Assembly (NCBI RefSeq): GCF_020873895.1
Contig: NZ_JAHWGT010000019.1
Location: 62,001 to 126,000 of the forward strand
DNA from: Streptomyces sp. DH12
GTDB taxonomy: Bacteria; Actinomycetota; Actinomycetes; Streptomycetales; Streptomycetaceae
Direction: 5' to 3'
Length of the DNA stretch: 64,000 nucleotides
Shown: piece by piece, positions 9,661-18,070 of the stretch
Position numbering within the stretch: position 1 is the stretch's first letter
Layout: each line of letters starts with the position of its first letter
Translations under genes and position numbers: made by a program
The notes under the pieces: model-generated
What the model was told of the DNA's origin: nothing
Databases searched by the model: none
The model's input: only the letters and a program-made list of their open reading frames with translations

Positions 9661-10619
9661 GCCCCGTCCTCTCCGTACGGGACCTGTCCGTGCGCTTCCG
9701 GATGCGCGGCGGCCGCCACGTCGCCGCCGTCACCGGCGTGGGCTTCGACCTCGCGGCGGGGGAGTGTCTGGCCCTCGTCGGCGAGAGCGGCTGCGGCAAG
9801 TCCGTCCTCGCCTCCGCGCTGCTCGGGCTGCTGCCCGGCAACGCGCAGACCGCCGGCACGGCCGTCGTCGACGGCATCGACCTGCTCGCCGCCGACGAGC
9901 GCACCCTCGCCCGCGCCGTCCGAGGCCGGCGCGTCGGCCTCGTCCCGCAGTCGCCGGCCGCCCACCTCACGCCCGTGCGGACCGTCCGCGCGCAGCTGGA
10001 GGAGACCCTGCGCCAACTGGCGGGCACCGGGCGCGCGGAGCTGCGGGCCGCGGCCGTGGCCGCCGCCGGGCGCGCCTCCTTCCCCGCCGACCTGCTCGAC
10101 CACTACCCCCACCAGCTCTCCGGCGGCCAGGCGCAGCGCGCCGCCACGGCCCTCGCCCTCGTCGGCGACGCGCCGCTCCTCCTCGCCGACGAACCGACCA
10201 CCGGCCTCGACCGCGACCTGGTCGAGCGCACCGCTGACGAACTGCGGCGCCACACCGACACCGGCCGCGCCCTGCTCCTGATCACCCACGACCTGGCGGC
10301 GGCCCAGCGGATCGCCGACCGCGTCGCCGTCATGTACGCGGGCCGCATCGTCGAACTGACCGCCGCCGACCGCTTCTTCGGCGCTCCCGGCCCCCGCCAC
10401 CCGTACGCCAGGGGCCTCCTCGCGGCCCTCCCGGAACGGGAGTTCACCCCGATCCCCGGCATGCCCCCCGAACTCGACGCCCTGCCCGACGGCTGCGCCT
10501 TCGCCCCGCGCTGCGCCCTGCGCGACGACACCTGCCGGGCGGTACCGCGCTCGGAGGACGGCGTCGCCTGCCACCACGCCCCGCGGACCCGCCCCGCCGA
10601 GGAGGCCCCCCGTGCTTGA
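9657..10619 (+). CDS. nikD: ABC transporter ATP-binding protein (NikD-like)
   Basis: ATPase subunit, 320 aa, energising import. Walker A is GESGCGKS near residue 41, the signature is LSGGQAQR, and Walker B is LLLADEPTTGLD, followed by the switch His in ITHDL. The C-terminal extension has the Cys-rich oligopeptide-transporter domain (FAPRCALRDDTC). The GTG start at 9657 overlaps the nikC stop. Confidence 0.87.
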   Translation: MSPVLSVRDLSVRFRMRGGRHVAAVTGVGFDLAAGECLALVGESGCGKSVLASALLGLLPGNAQTAGTAVVDGIDLLAADERTLARAVRGRRVGLVPQSPAAHLTPVRTVRAQLEETLRQLAGTGRAELRAAAVAAAGRASFPADLLDHYPHQLSGGQAQRAATALALVGDAPLLLADEPTTGLDRDLVERTADELRRHTDTGRALLLITHDLAAAQRIADRVAVMYAGRIVELTAADRFFGAPGPRHPYARGLLAALPEREFTPIPGMPPELDALPDGCAFAPRCALRDDTCRAVPRSEDGVACHHAPRTRPAEEAPRA

Positions 10620-11304
10620 ACTGACCTCCCTCACCGCCGGGTACGACCCGGGCGACCCCGTGTTCCGGAACGTGTCGCTCACCGTGGCCCCCGGCGAGGC
10701 CGTCGGACTGCTCGGGCCCAGCGGCTGCGGCAAGTCCACCCTCGCCCGTGTCGCCGCCCTGCTGCACCGCCCCGACGCGGGCCACGTCACCCTCGACGGC
10801 CGGCGGGTGGCCGGTTGGCGCCACCGCGCCCCGCGCGAGCTGCGCACCGCCGTCGGCGTCGTCTTCCAGCAGCCGCGCCTCTCCGCCGACCCCCGGCTGC
10901 GCCTGCGCGAGCTGATCGCCGAACCGCTGCGCGCCACCGGCCGCCGCGCCGAGGCCCCCGCCCGCACCGCCGAACTGGCCCGCCGCGTCGGCCTCACCGA
11001 CGACCTGCTCGCCCGCCGCCCCCACGAGGTCAGCGACGGACAGCTGCAACGCGCCTGCCTGGCCCGCGCCCTGGTGCTCCGGCCGCGCTGGCTCGTCTGC
11101 GACGAGATGACCGCCATGCTCGACGCGTCCACCACGGCGGCGCTGGTCGCCGTCGTCGAGGAGTACCGGCGCGAACACCGGGCCGGGCTCCTCGCCGTCG
11201 GGCACGACCACGTCCTCCTCGACCGCTGGTGCGACCGCACCGTGCACTGGGACGCGCTGACCGGCGGCGCCCGCCACGGCAAGGCCGTCCCGGCGGGCGT
11301 GTAA
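10612..11304 (+). CDS. nikE: ABC transporter ATP-binding protein (NikE-like)
   Basis: Second ATPase, 230 aa, shorter because it lacks the C-terminal oligopeptide domain. Walker A is GPSGCGKST. The signature loop reads VSDGQLQR rather than LSGGQ. Walker B is VCDEMTAMLD, with Glu retained but the usual TSALD replaced, and the switch His is in GHDH. One degenerate half in a heterodimeric ATPase pair is common. The GTG start overlaps the end of nikD, and no gene follows on this strand for about 125 nt, so this is the operon end. Confidence 0.85.
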   Translation: MLELTSLTAGYDPGDPVFRNVSLTVAPGEAVGLLGPSGCGKSTLARVAALLHRPDAGHVTLDGRRVAGWRHRAPRELRTAVGVVFQQPRLSADPRLRLRELIAEPLRATGRRAEAPARTAELARRVGLTDDLLARRPHEVSDGQLQRACLARALVLRPRWLVCDEMTAMLDASTTAALVAVVEEYRREHRAGLLAVGHDHVLLDRWCDRTVHWDALTGGARHGKAVPAGV

Positions 11305-11429
11305 CGGGCCGCCGCCCATTCCCACCCGTTCGGCCGTCGCGCCGTACGGCCGTCCGGCGCCCGGCCTGGGCCAGACTGGCCGCCGAACGCCGTACGCACC
11401 GTGCGGCACCTGGCCGAGGAGGGCGACAC

Positions 11430-11624
11430 ATGGCCGTATCCATCTCCGTCTTGGTGCTTCTGCTGATCCTGGCGGTGGTCTTCCTGCGCAGCGGCGGCCT
11501 GAAGCTCAGCCACGCGGTGGTCTGCGCCCTGCTCGGCTTCTTCCTCGCCGGGACGAGCCTCGCGCCGTCCATCTACGACGGGGTCGCCGCCACCGCCGAC
11601 GCGGTCAGCAGCGTCAAGCCGTAG
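11430..11624 (+). CDS. Small membrane protein, 64 aa
   Basis: Unrecognised small protein with two predicted transmembrane helices: residues about 4-20 (valine/leucine-rich) and 28-47, joined by a short RSGGLKLS loop. GAGGAGG is spaced correctly before the ATG. Its 3' end is only 16 nt from the convergent glycosidase gene. Similar short two-helix proteins with a SHAVVCALLGFFLA-like second helix are widespread in Streptomyces without known function. Real gene likely; function unknown. Confidence 0.65.
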   Translation: MAVSISVLVLLLILAVVFLRSGGLKLSHAVVCALLGFFLAGTSLAPSIYDGVAATADAVSSVKP

Positions 11625-11640
11625 GGACTGCGCCGCCGCG

Positions 11641-12921
11641 TCACGGGCCGACGAACACCCCGATCCCGTTCGGCACCGGCCGCTCCGCGCCCCCGCTGGG
11701 GTTGTTCAGCACCCGCACCGCGGAGGCCCCGCCGGTCCTGGCCACCAGCGTGGACGAGCCCCCGCCGTCGAGGTTGACGCCGTCCGACGCGCCCAGATCG
11801 CCCAGCAGCCCCGCCAGCTCCACCACCGTCAGCCCCGAGCGGAACGCCGTACCGCCGTCCAGCGCGAGGAGCAGCAGCCGGCGCCCGCCGTCCGCGACGC
11901 CCGCCGCCGAGCGCACCGCGGCGGTCACCGCGTCCATCCCGGCCAGCGGCTTCCCCCCGCGCAGCACCGGGAACCCGCCCACCGCGAACCGGAACGGGCC
12001 GCCCGCGTCCGTGCCCGACGGCACCAGCCGGTGCGCCACCGTCACCCGGTCGCCCACCGCCAGCTCCCGCAGCCGCCGCGCGCCCGCCTCCCGCCCCACC
12101 AGCACCTCGGTCCCCGCGGCGACCGTGCCCGAGCCCGGCGTCTCGGACACCGACGCCACCTTGCCGCCGCGCAGCAACACCTCGTACGTCTCCTCGCTGC
12201 ACGGCGCCGCGCGGTCGGTGTCCGTGCCGCACGTGGCGCGCAGCCGGGACACCGAGCCCCAGTGCCGGGTGAACACCCCGACCGAACCGACCGGCAGCGC
12301 GTACTGGTTCAGCCCGCCGAGCGGCAAGGCCCCCGAGGGCGTCCGGACCTCTCCCTCCAGGACGAGTTCGCCGACCCGGGCCAGCCCGGCGGTGTCGACG
12401 CCCAGCACCATGCGGGTGTTGGTCCCCGGCGGCAGCGCCGGGCCGAAGCGCTGCCCGCGCGGGACGGCCCCCTTGAGCGCCACCCCGTCGGCGACCGCCG
12501 GGCCCACCGGTGCGCCGGTCGGCGTCACCCCCGGGTGCTGGCTCTCGGAGAGGTTGAAGAAGTCGCCGTTGAGCCCGGCCACCGCTCCCGCCCCGTCCGC
12601 CAGCGCGGACAGCCGGGCCCGCGCGGCCACCACCCCCGGGTACAGCAGACCGGTCGACACCCGCGCCACACCGAGGTCCACCGAGACCAGGTGGACGCGG
12701 GCGGTGCCGCGCGGCGAGGGCACGTCCAGCGTCCGGTACGCCACGCCCTCCGCGACGGCCCGCGCCTCGGGCGCCGCCCCCGGCGCCGGGGCCGCGCCCG
12801 ACCGCGCCGACGCGGTCTCCGCACCGGCCGCGGGGGGAGTGGCGAGCCCCGCCCCCGTCACCGCACACCCCAGCAGCGCGGCGAGCACACCGGACCGCCA
12901 CCACAGACGTCTCACGATCAC
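11641..12921 (-). CDS. Secreted phosphodiester glycosidase (NAGPA-like)
   Basis: Predicted exported protein (about 426 aa) with a C-terminal NAGPA/DUF2233 phosphodiester glycosidase domain, the family of the enzyme that uncovers mannose-6-phosphate. Bacterial members probably cleave sugar phosphodiesters in cell-wall or exopolysaccharide material. It has an N-terminal signal (RRLWWRSGVLAALLGC then an Ala-rich cleavage region) and the diagnostic VNLDGGGSST near the C-terminus, preceded by VVELAGLL. GTG at 12921 is preferred because a G-rich ribosome site precedes it; a TTG at 12948 is also in frame. It is convergent with the small membrane protein. Confidence 0.8.
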   Translation of the reverse strand: MIVRRLWWRSGVLAALLGCAVTGAGLATPPAAGAETASARSGAAPAPGAAPEARAVAEGVAYRTLDVPSPRGTARVHLVSVDLGVARVSTGLLYPGVVAARARLSALADGAGAVAGLNGDFFNLSESQHPGVTPTGAPVGPAVADGVALKGAVPRGQRFGPALPPGTNTRMVLGVDTAGLARVGELVLEGEVRTPSGALPLGGLNQYALPVGSVGVFTRHWGSVSRLRATCGTDTDRAAPCSEETYEVLLRGGKVASVSETPGSGTVAAGTEVLVGREAGARRLRELAVGDRVTVAHRLVPSGTDAGGPFRFAVGGFPVLRGGKPLAGMDAVTAAVRSAAGVADGGRRLLLLALDGGTAFRSGLTVVELAGLLGDLGASDGVNLDGGGSSTLVARTGGASAVRVLNNPSGGAERPVPNGIGVFVGP

Positions 12922-13178
12922 GAACCCCCACAGGTAGGGACAACTCACTCGGGTCCCGGAAGAGTTGCCCCCCGCGCGCGACGGCCAACCGGCCGGCTCC
13001 GCGGCGAACCGGTGAACGTACGCCGTCCGCGCGCCCCCACGACGCCCGCCGCCGGGCCCGCGCCTGGGCCACCGCCCCGCCGGTGCACCGCGCGTGGGGC
13101 GCGCGGCCCGCCATATTCGCTGTTCACGCGCCCCCCGGGCGGGTGAGAATGCGGCATCACCGAAACGGGGGAACCACC

Positions 13179-14390
13179 ATGACCGGCCCGACGCGTCCGA
13201 CGCTCGACGCCCTGATACCGCCGGACGAGCTGGCCGCGGCCGTCGCGGCCGGCCACGTTGCCCGCAAGCGCCACCCCGAACTGCCGCTCTCCCTCTACAC
13301 GTACACGCGGACGGCGCAGTACGAACGGGTGTGGAACCGCGTCACCGTCCGCTGCCGCGGCCTCGTCGCCGACGACACCACGGGCGAGGTCGTGGCCCTG
13401 CCCCTGCCCAAGTTCTTCAATGTGGGCGAGCACACCGCCGGACAGCCCTACGCGCCGCCGCTGCCGGACGAGCCGTTCGAGGTGTACGACAAGGTCGACG
13501 GCAGCCTCGCCGTCGTCTTCCACTACGCCGGCCGGTGGCGCGTCGCCACCAAGGGGTCCTTCACCAGCACCCAGGCGACCTGGGCGCAGCGCCGCCTCGA
13601 CGGACGCGACACCCGCGCCCTCACCCCCGGCACGACGTACCTCGCGGAGATCGTCCACCCGGAGAACCGCATCGTCGTCGACTACGGCGACCGCCGCGAC
13701 CTGGTGCTGCTCGCCGCGTTCGGCGCCGACGGCACCGAGACGCCGCTGGCCGAGGCCGCGCCCGCCTGGCGGACCGTCGGCTCGGTCGTCGCCCTGCGGC
13801 CCGCCCTGCCGCTCGCCGAACTGCTCGCCCTCACCGAGGCCGACAAGCACCCCGACGGCACCCCCGCCACCGGCACCGACGCCGAGGGGTTCGTCCTGCG
13901 CTTCGCGTCGGGGCTCCGGGCGAAGGCCAAGCTCTCCGAGTACGTACGCCTCCACCGGATCCTGACCGGCGTCACCGAGCGGGACCTCTGGCGCGGACAC
14001 GGCGTCCAGCGCTTCGCCGGCCTCCCCGTCCGGCAGGTCGCCCAGGCGCTGGGCTGCCCGCCGGAGTACGCGGCCGCCTCCGGCGGCCGGCCGCTGGACG
14101 CCCTGCTGGAGCAGGTCCCCGACGAGTTCGACGCGTGGGTCCGCGGCGTCGTCGCGCGGATCGACAAGCAGGTCGAGGACCGGGAGCGGGCGATCGACGA
14201 GGCGTACCGGACCGTCGCCCACCTGGCCGCCGACCGCGCCGCGTTCGCCCGCGCCGTCCGGGCCCTGCCCGACCCGGCCGTCCGCCCCGCGATGTTCCAG
14301 CGCCTCGACGGCCGGCCCACCGTCCTCATGACGTACCGTTCCGTCCGGCCGGAAGCGGCCGCCCCCTTCACCAGCGACGAGGAGAACTGA
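13179..14390 (+). CDS. T4 Rnl1-like RNA ligase
   Basis: ATP-dependent RNA ligase (403 aa) sealing 3'-OH and 5'-phosphate RNA ends through a lysyl-AMP intermediate. The nucleotidyltransferase motif I, YDKVDGSL, places the reactive lysine at residue 105, the same K-x-D-G-S form as phage T4 Rnl1. Other supports are CRGLV at about 59, KFFNVGE near 78, the motif III-like AEIVHPENRIVV, motif IV EGFVLRF and motif V KAKLSEY. The 3' neighbour starts only 4 nt later and is a polynucleotide kinase-phosphatase, so the two form a two-enzyme RNA end-healing and sealing unit. The physiological substrate, probably cleaved tRNA, is inferred. Confidence 0.82.
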   Translation: MTGPTRPTLDALIPPDELAAAVAAGHVARKRHPELPLSLYTYTRTAQYERVWNRVTVRCRGLVADDTTGEVVALPLPKFFNVGEHTAGQPYAPPLPDEPFEVYDKVDGSLAVVFHYAGRWRVATKGSFTSTQATWAQRRLDGRDTRALTPGTTYLAEIVHPENRIVVDYGDRRDLVLLAAFGADGTETPLAEAAPAWRTVGSVVALRPALPLAELLALTEADKHPDGTPATGTDAEGFVLRFASGLRAKAKLSEYVRLHRILTGVTERDLWRGHGVQRFAGLPVRQVAQALGCPPEYAAASGGRPLDALLEQVPDEFDAWVRGVVARIDKQVEDRERAIDEAYRTVAHLAADRAAFARAVRALPDPAVRPAMFQRLDGRPTVLMTYRSVRPEAAAPFTSDEEN

Positions 14391-14394
14391 CCCC

Positions 14395-15327
14395 GTGTCC
14401 GCACCGCCCGCCCCGCCCGTCGTCCACGTCATGACCGGGCTGCCCGGCTCGGGCAAGACGACCGAGGCGCGCCGCATCCAGGCCGCGTCCGGAGGCCGGA
14501 TGCGCCGGGTCAACCTCGACGACCTGCGCACCATGCTCGACCTCCCCGACCCGGAGCGCGGCCGGTCCCGCGCGCACGAGCAGACCGTCCTGGCCGTGCA
14601 GGACGCGGCCGTCCGCGCGGCCGTGGAGGACGGCTTCGACGTCGTCGTCGACAACACCCACCTCACGCCCCACATACCCCGGCGGCTCAAGGCCGCGCTC
14701 CTCGGCCGGGCCACCTTCGTCGTCCACGACCTCACCGACGTCCCCGTGGAGGAGTGCCTCCGGCGCGACGCCGGACGCGCCCGCCCCGTCGGCGAGGAGA
14801 TCATCCGGATCCTCGCCGAGAAGCACACCGCCGCGCGCAGGGGCGGCTGGCGGCTGACCGACCAGTGGATGAACGACCAGCCGCCCGTCGAGCCCTACGC
14901 CGCGGACCCCGCGCTGCCGTCGGCCGTCCTGTGCGACATCGACGGCACGCTCGCGCTCCGCGGCGAGCGCGGCCCGTACGACTTCACCCGCTGCGACGAG
15001 GACCTGCCGAACGCCCCGGTCCGCCACGCCCTGCGCGCCTTCCGCCACGCCGACGGCGACGCCGTCGTCCTGCTGTCGGGCCGCGGCGAGGAGCACCGGC
15101 CGATGACCGAGGCGTGGCTGCGCCACCACGACGTGCCGTACGACGAGCTGTGGATGCGCGCGGCCGGCGACGTCCGGCGCGACGACGTGGTGAAGGCGGA
15201 GCTGTTCGACCGCCACGTCCGCGGCCGCTACGCCGTCCGCGTCTCCCTCGACGACCGCGACCGCGTCGTCGCCGTGTGGCGCCGCATGGGCCTGCCGACG
15301 TGGCAGGTCGACTACGGCGCCTTCTGA
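14395..15327 (+). CDS. Polynucleotide 5'-kinase/3'-phosphatase (Pnkp, T4 PseT-like)
   Basis: Bifunctional RNA end-healing enzyme, 310 aa. The N-terminal kinase has the P-loop GLPGSGKTT near residue 15 and would phosphorylate 5'-OH ends. The C-terminal half is an HAD phosphatase with DIDGTLAL near residue 182 and would remove 3' or 2',3'-cyclic phosphate. The kinase-then-phosphatase order matches T4 Pnkp. GTG 14395 follows the ligase stop by four bases. Together with the ligase it could repair RNAs cut by anticodon nucleases. A strong hairpin follows the stop. Confidence 0.82.
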   Translation: MSAPPAPPVVHVMTGLPGSGKTTEARRIQAASGGRMRRVNLDDLRTMLDLPDPERGRSRAHEQTVLAVQDAAVRAAVEDGFDVVVDNTHLTPHIPRRLKAALLGRATFVVHDLTDVPVEECLRRDAGRARPVGEEIIRILAEKHTAARRGGWRLTDQWMNDQPPVEPYAADPALPSAVLCDIDGTLALRGERGPYDFTRCDEDLPNAPVRHALRAFRHADGDAVVLLSGRGEEHRPMTEAWLRHHDVPYDELWMRAAGDVRRDDVVKAELFDRHVRGRYAVRVSLDDRDRVVAVWRRMGLPTWQVDYGAF

Positions 15328-15337
15328 TCGCACCGCC

Positions 15338-15381
15338 CCGCCCCCGCCCCGCTCCGCTCCGGCCCTGCCGGGCGGGGGCGG
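15338..15381 (+). terminator. Long GC hairpin after the RNA repair pair
   Basis: Perfect 12-bp stem, CCGCCCCCGCCC (15338-15349) with GGGCGGGGGCGG (15370-15381), around a 20-nt loop, 11 nt after the kinase-phosphatase stop and 18 nt before the sugar kinase start. It could terminate the repair operon or attenuate read-through. Confidence 0.55.
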
Positions 15382-15398
15382 CCCACCGAGAGGACCCC

Positions 15399-16328
15399 AT
15401 GAGCAGCACCCCGGAGACCGACGTCCTCGTCCTCGGGGGCGCGGGTGTCGACACCATCGTGTACGTGCCCGACCTGCCCCTGCCCCTCGCCGACAGCCAC
15501 ATGATCCGGCCCGGGATCCGGACCCGGGCCGGGCAGACCGGCGACTTCCTCGCGCTCGGCCTGAGCGCGCTGGGCCTGCGCACCCACCACCTCGACGTGC
15601 TCGGCGACGACCCCGAGGGCGACCTGGTCCGGGCCCTCCACCGGGACCGGGGCATCCCCCTCACCACCGTCCCCCTCGGCGCCGGGACCAAGCGCGCCGT
15701 CAACTTCGTCAGCCCCGACGGGCGGCGGCTCTCCCTCTACGACGCGACCCGCTGCGGCGAGTCGGACCGGCTCCCGGAGGGCACCGTCACCGCGCTCGCC
15801 TCGGCCAGCCGCCACGTCCACGTCTGCATCACCCAGCCGTGCGTCCACGCCCTGCCCGCACTGCGCCGGACCGGGGTGACGCTCTCCACCGACCTGCACG
15901 ACTGGGACGGAGAGAACCCCTATCACGAGGCGTTCGCCCTCGCGGCGGACGTCGTCTTCGTCTCCGCCGCCGCCCTCGACGACCCCGAGCGCACCCTGCG
16001 CGACATCACCGCGCGCGGCCGGGCCGTCGAGGCCGTCGCCACGGCCGGGGCCGACGGCGCCTACCTGCTGACCGACGGCGAACTCACCCACGTCCCCGCC
16101 GTGGCGCCGCCCGCGCCCGTCGTGGACTCCAACGGCGCGGGGGACGCCTTCGCCGCCGGCTACCTCTTCGGCCGGCTCGCCGGCGAACCGCCGCTCAGGT
16201 GCGCCCTGTTCGGTGCCGTGGCCGGCGCCCACGCGTGCACGGTGCCCTCGACGCGGACCGACGCCGTCGACCGCGCCGCGCTGCTGGCCCGCGCGGCGGA
16301 GCTGACCGCCGAGCACCCCACCGGCTGA
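15399..16328 (+). CDS. PfkB-family carbohydrate/nucleoside kinase
   Basis: Ribokinase-like kinase, 309 aa, transferring ATP gamma-phosphate to a sugar or nucleoside. It has the N-terminal glycine pair (GGAGVDTIV) and the C-terminal PfkB signature with anion hole and catalytic Asp, DSNGAGDAFAAGY, near residue 245. The substrate-binding Gly-rich segment around GQTGDFLA supports an active fold. No sugar transporter is adjacent, so the substrate cannot be read from context. AGGA precedes the ATG. Confidence 0.85.
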   Translation: MSSTPETDVLVLGGAGVDTIVYVPDLPLPLADSHMIRPGIRTRAGQTGDFLALGLSALGLRTHHLDVLGDDPEGDLVRALHRDRGIPLTTVPLGAGTKRAVNFVSPDGRRLSLYDATRCGESDRLPEGTVTALASASRHVHVCITQPCVHALPALRRTGVTLSTDLHDWDGENPYHEAFALAADVVFVSAAALDDPERTLRDITARGRAVEAVATAGADGAYLLTDGELTHVPAVAPPAPVVDSNGAGDAFAAGYLFGRLAGEPPLRCALFGAVAGAHACTVPSTRTDAVDRAALLARAAELTAEHPTG

Positions 16329-16419
16329 ACCAACGCCGCCCCCACCGCCGGAGAGCCCGGAGGGCGGACGGGACGGGCCCGGCGGCGAGTCCGAGATCCA
16401 CAAGTGGAGAATGGGGCGC

Positions 16420-17028
16420 ATGTCGATGACGAACCGTCCGCGGACGACCACGGCCGACGACACCCCGCTGGTCAGCCGGCTCCTGGCCCGCGCCTTCGAG
16501 GACGACCCGATGATCCGCTGGTTCTTCCCGGACGGCGCGACGCGCGCGGCGGGGGTCGAACGGTACTTCGCCACGCTCCACACCCGCCAGTACGCGCGCC
16601 ACGGCGTCTGCGAGCACACGGAGGCGGCCGCGGCCTTCTGGGTCCCGCCGGAGTCCCGGGACAAGGCCGTCCCCGACGCGGAGACCGTCCGCGACCTGCT
16701 GGACATCCTGGGCGACCGTGCTCCCGCCTTCCGGGACGCGGTGGAGGCGGCCGGCGAGCACACGCCGCGGGAGCCCCACTGGTACCTCGCGGTCATCGGC
16801 GCCGACCCGGCCGCCCAGGGCCGCGGACACGGCGCCGCGCTGCTGCGCTCGGGCCTCGCCCGCGCCGACGCGGCCGGCGTGCCCGCCTACCTGGAGTCGT
16901 CGAAGCCGGAGAACCTCCCCTTCTACGAGCACTTCGGCTTCCGGGTGCGCGGGGAGGCGCGGCTGCCGGGGGGCGGGCCGACCCTGTGGGCGATGTGGCG
17001 CGAACCCCACCGCCCGACCGACAGGTAG
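16420..17028 (+). CDS. GNAT family N-acetyltransferase
   Basis: Acetyl-CoA-dependent N-acetyltransferase of unknown substrate, about 202 aa. The acetyl-CoA pyrophosphate loop reads GADPAAQGRGHGAALL near residue 130, and the C-terminal FYEHFGFRVRGE is the family-typical final strand. Three in-frame ATGs (16411, 16420, 16426) are possible; GGAGA at 16406-16410 favours 16420. It is followed by a hairpin separating it from the convergent TNT gene. Confidence 0.8.
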   Translation: MSMTNRPRTTTADDTPLVSRLLARAFEDDPMIRWFFPDGATRAAGVERYFATLHTRQYARHGVCEHTEAAAAFWVPPESRDKAVPDAETVRDLLDILGDRAPAFRDAVEAAGEHTPREPHWYLAVIGADPAAQGRGHGAALLRSGLARADAAGVPAYLESSKPENLPFYEHFGFRVRGEARLPGGGPTLWAMWREPHRPTDR

Positions 17029-17058
17029 GACGCCCCGGCCCCGGACCCGGCTCCGGAC

Positions 17059-17080
17059 CCGGCCCCGAACCCGGGGCCGG
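17059..17080. terminator. Bidirectional hairpin between convergent genes
   Basis: Perfect 9-bp stem CCGGCCCCG/CGGGGCCGG with a 4-nt loop, between the GNAT stop (17028) and the TNT gene stop (17099). It is embedded in a run of imperfect CCGGACCCGG repeats. Confidence 0.65.
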
Positions 17081-17098
17081 TGGGACCGGGGTGGTGGC

Positions 17099-17779
17099 TC
17101 AGGGGCGGACGGCGGTCAGATAGCCCTGGTCGAGAAGCCGGCGCACGTTCAGCCGCTGCCCCGGCCCCGGGTCCAACAGCGCGGGGTCCAGCTTGATCTG
17201 CTGTCCGCCGCCCGGCTGCCCGAACCACGGCGCGATGCCGCCGCGCCACACGGAGAACGGCCGCTCGACCCGGTACACCCGGTAGTCGCAGGGGACGGCC
17301 GCGTCACGGGTGTTCAGGCTCTGCGGCGGCAGGGCCCGCCGGGCGTACGCGTCACCCGCCGGGGCGAGGTAGGCGCCGTACTCGGAGCCGAACCGGTCCA
17401 GCCGCTCGCCGGGGCGCAGTGTCGTCACGCGCCGGTCCACTTCGCCGTTGACCTCGGCGAACCCGTCGTGAGGCGGGTACTTCCAACCGGCCGGCCCGTC
17501 CGGGCCCTCCTCCTTCCAGTAGGTGGCGAGGAACGCCTGCGGCGACATGCCGCCGGTCCGCCGCCAGCCCGTGAGCAGCGGGCCCACCGGCCGCTCGGGC
17601 GGTCGCGGCAGGTACTTCGGGCCGAGTCGGGCGTCCGACTGGAACTCCCCGCTGCACGCGGCGGGACGCTCCTCGCGAGCGTCGGCGGTCGGAGGCGCCG
17701 CGGCGGCGGGCGACGCCGTCGCGGACAGGGCGGTGAGGGTCAGGGCCAGTGCGGACAGGAGGGCGCGCAGTCGGTCCAC
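17099..17779 (-). CDS. Secreted TNT-domain NAD+ glycohydrolase-like protein
   Basis: Exported protein of 226 aa whose C-terminal half matches the TNT (tuberculosis necrotizing toxin) fold, a family that hydrolyses NAD+. It has a signal peptide (residues 1-28, Leu/Ala-rich core ending in AAAA) and then the TNT hallmarks: RFGSEYGAYLAPAG, RRALPP, YRVYRVERPF and the glycine/glutamine motif GGGQQ. The GTG start is supported by GAGGAG nine bases upstream. Unlike mycobacterial CpnT there is no channel domain; this is a small free secreted form. No obvious immunity gene is adjacent. A perfect palindrome lies in its promoter region. NADase activity is inferred from the family. Confidence 0.75.
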   Translation of the reverse strand: MDRLRALLSALALTLTALSATASPAAAAPPTADAREERPAACSGEFQSDARLGPKYLPRPPERPVGPLLTGWRRTGGMSPQAFLATYWKEEGPDGPAGWKYPPHDGFAEVNGEVDRRVTTLRPGERLDRFGSEYGAYLAPAGDAYARRALPPQSLNTRDAAVPCDYRVYRVERPFSVWRGGIAPWFGQPGGGQQIKLDPALLDPGPGQRLNVRRLLDQGYLTAVRP

Positions 17780-17827
17780 GTCGCGGTGCTCCTCGGGTGA
17801 GGGATGGCTGATCTGACGCACCGTAGC

Positions 17828-17841
17828 GACGTGATCACGTC
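17828..17841. promoter_or_regulatory. Perfect 14-bp palindrome upstream of the TNT gene
   Basis: GACGTGATCACGTC is a perfect palindrome in the 291-bp divergent region between the TNT gene and the beta-lactamase-fold gene, 49-62 nt upstream of the TNT start codon. This is where a repressor would overlap a promoter. Candidate operator; binding protein unknown. Confidence 0.45.
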
Positions 17842-18070
17842 CCGCGCGCCGGTTCGGGGGGCGTTTTCCGGCCGACCTCCACGCCGCGTCCGCCGGTGGT
17901 CGCGCCGCCCGCGCGCGCCCTGACGGGGCGTCACCCGAATGGCGGGCGAGGGCTCGTGGTGGGCCGTCCGCGCGTGCCACAGTGCCACGGGCCCCGGGCG
18001 AGCCCGGACCCACCGGCCCGCACCCTCCGGGCCGGCCTTCGCCCCCACCCACTTTGGAAGGCCGTACGCC

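Noticed and set aside
6208-11304. Plain oligopeptide importer
   Set aside because: Family motifs alone permit it, but the Nur-type box directly upstream and the five-gene order favour nickel; kept as the alternative in the annotations.
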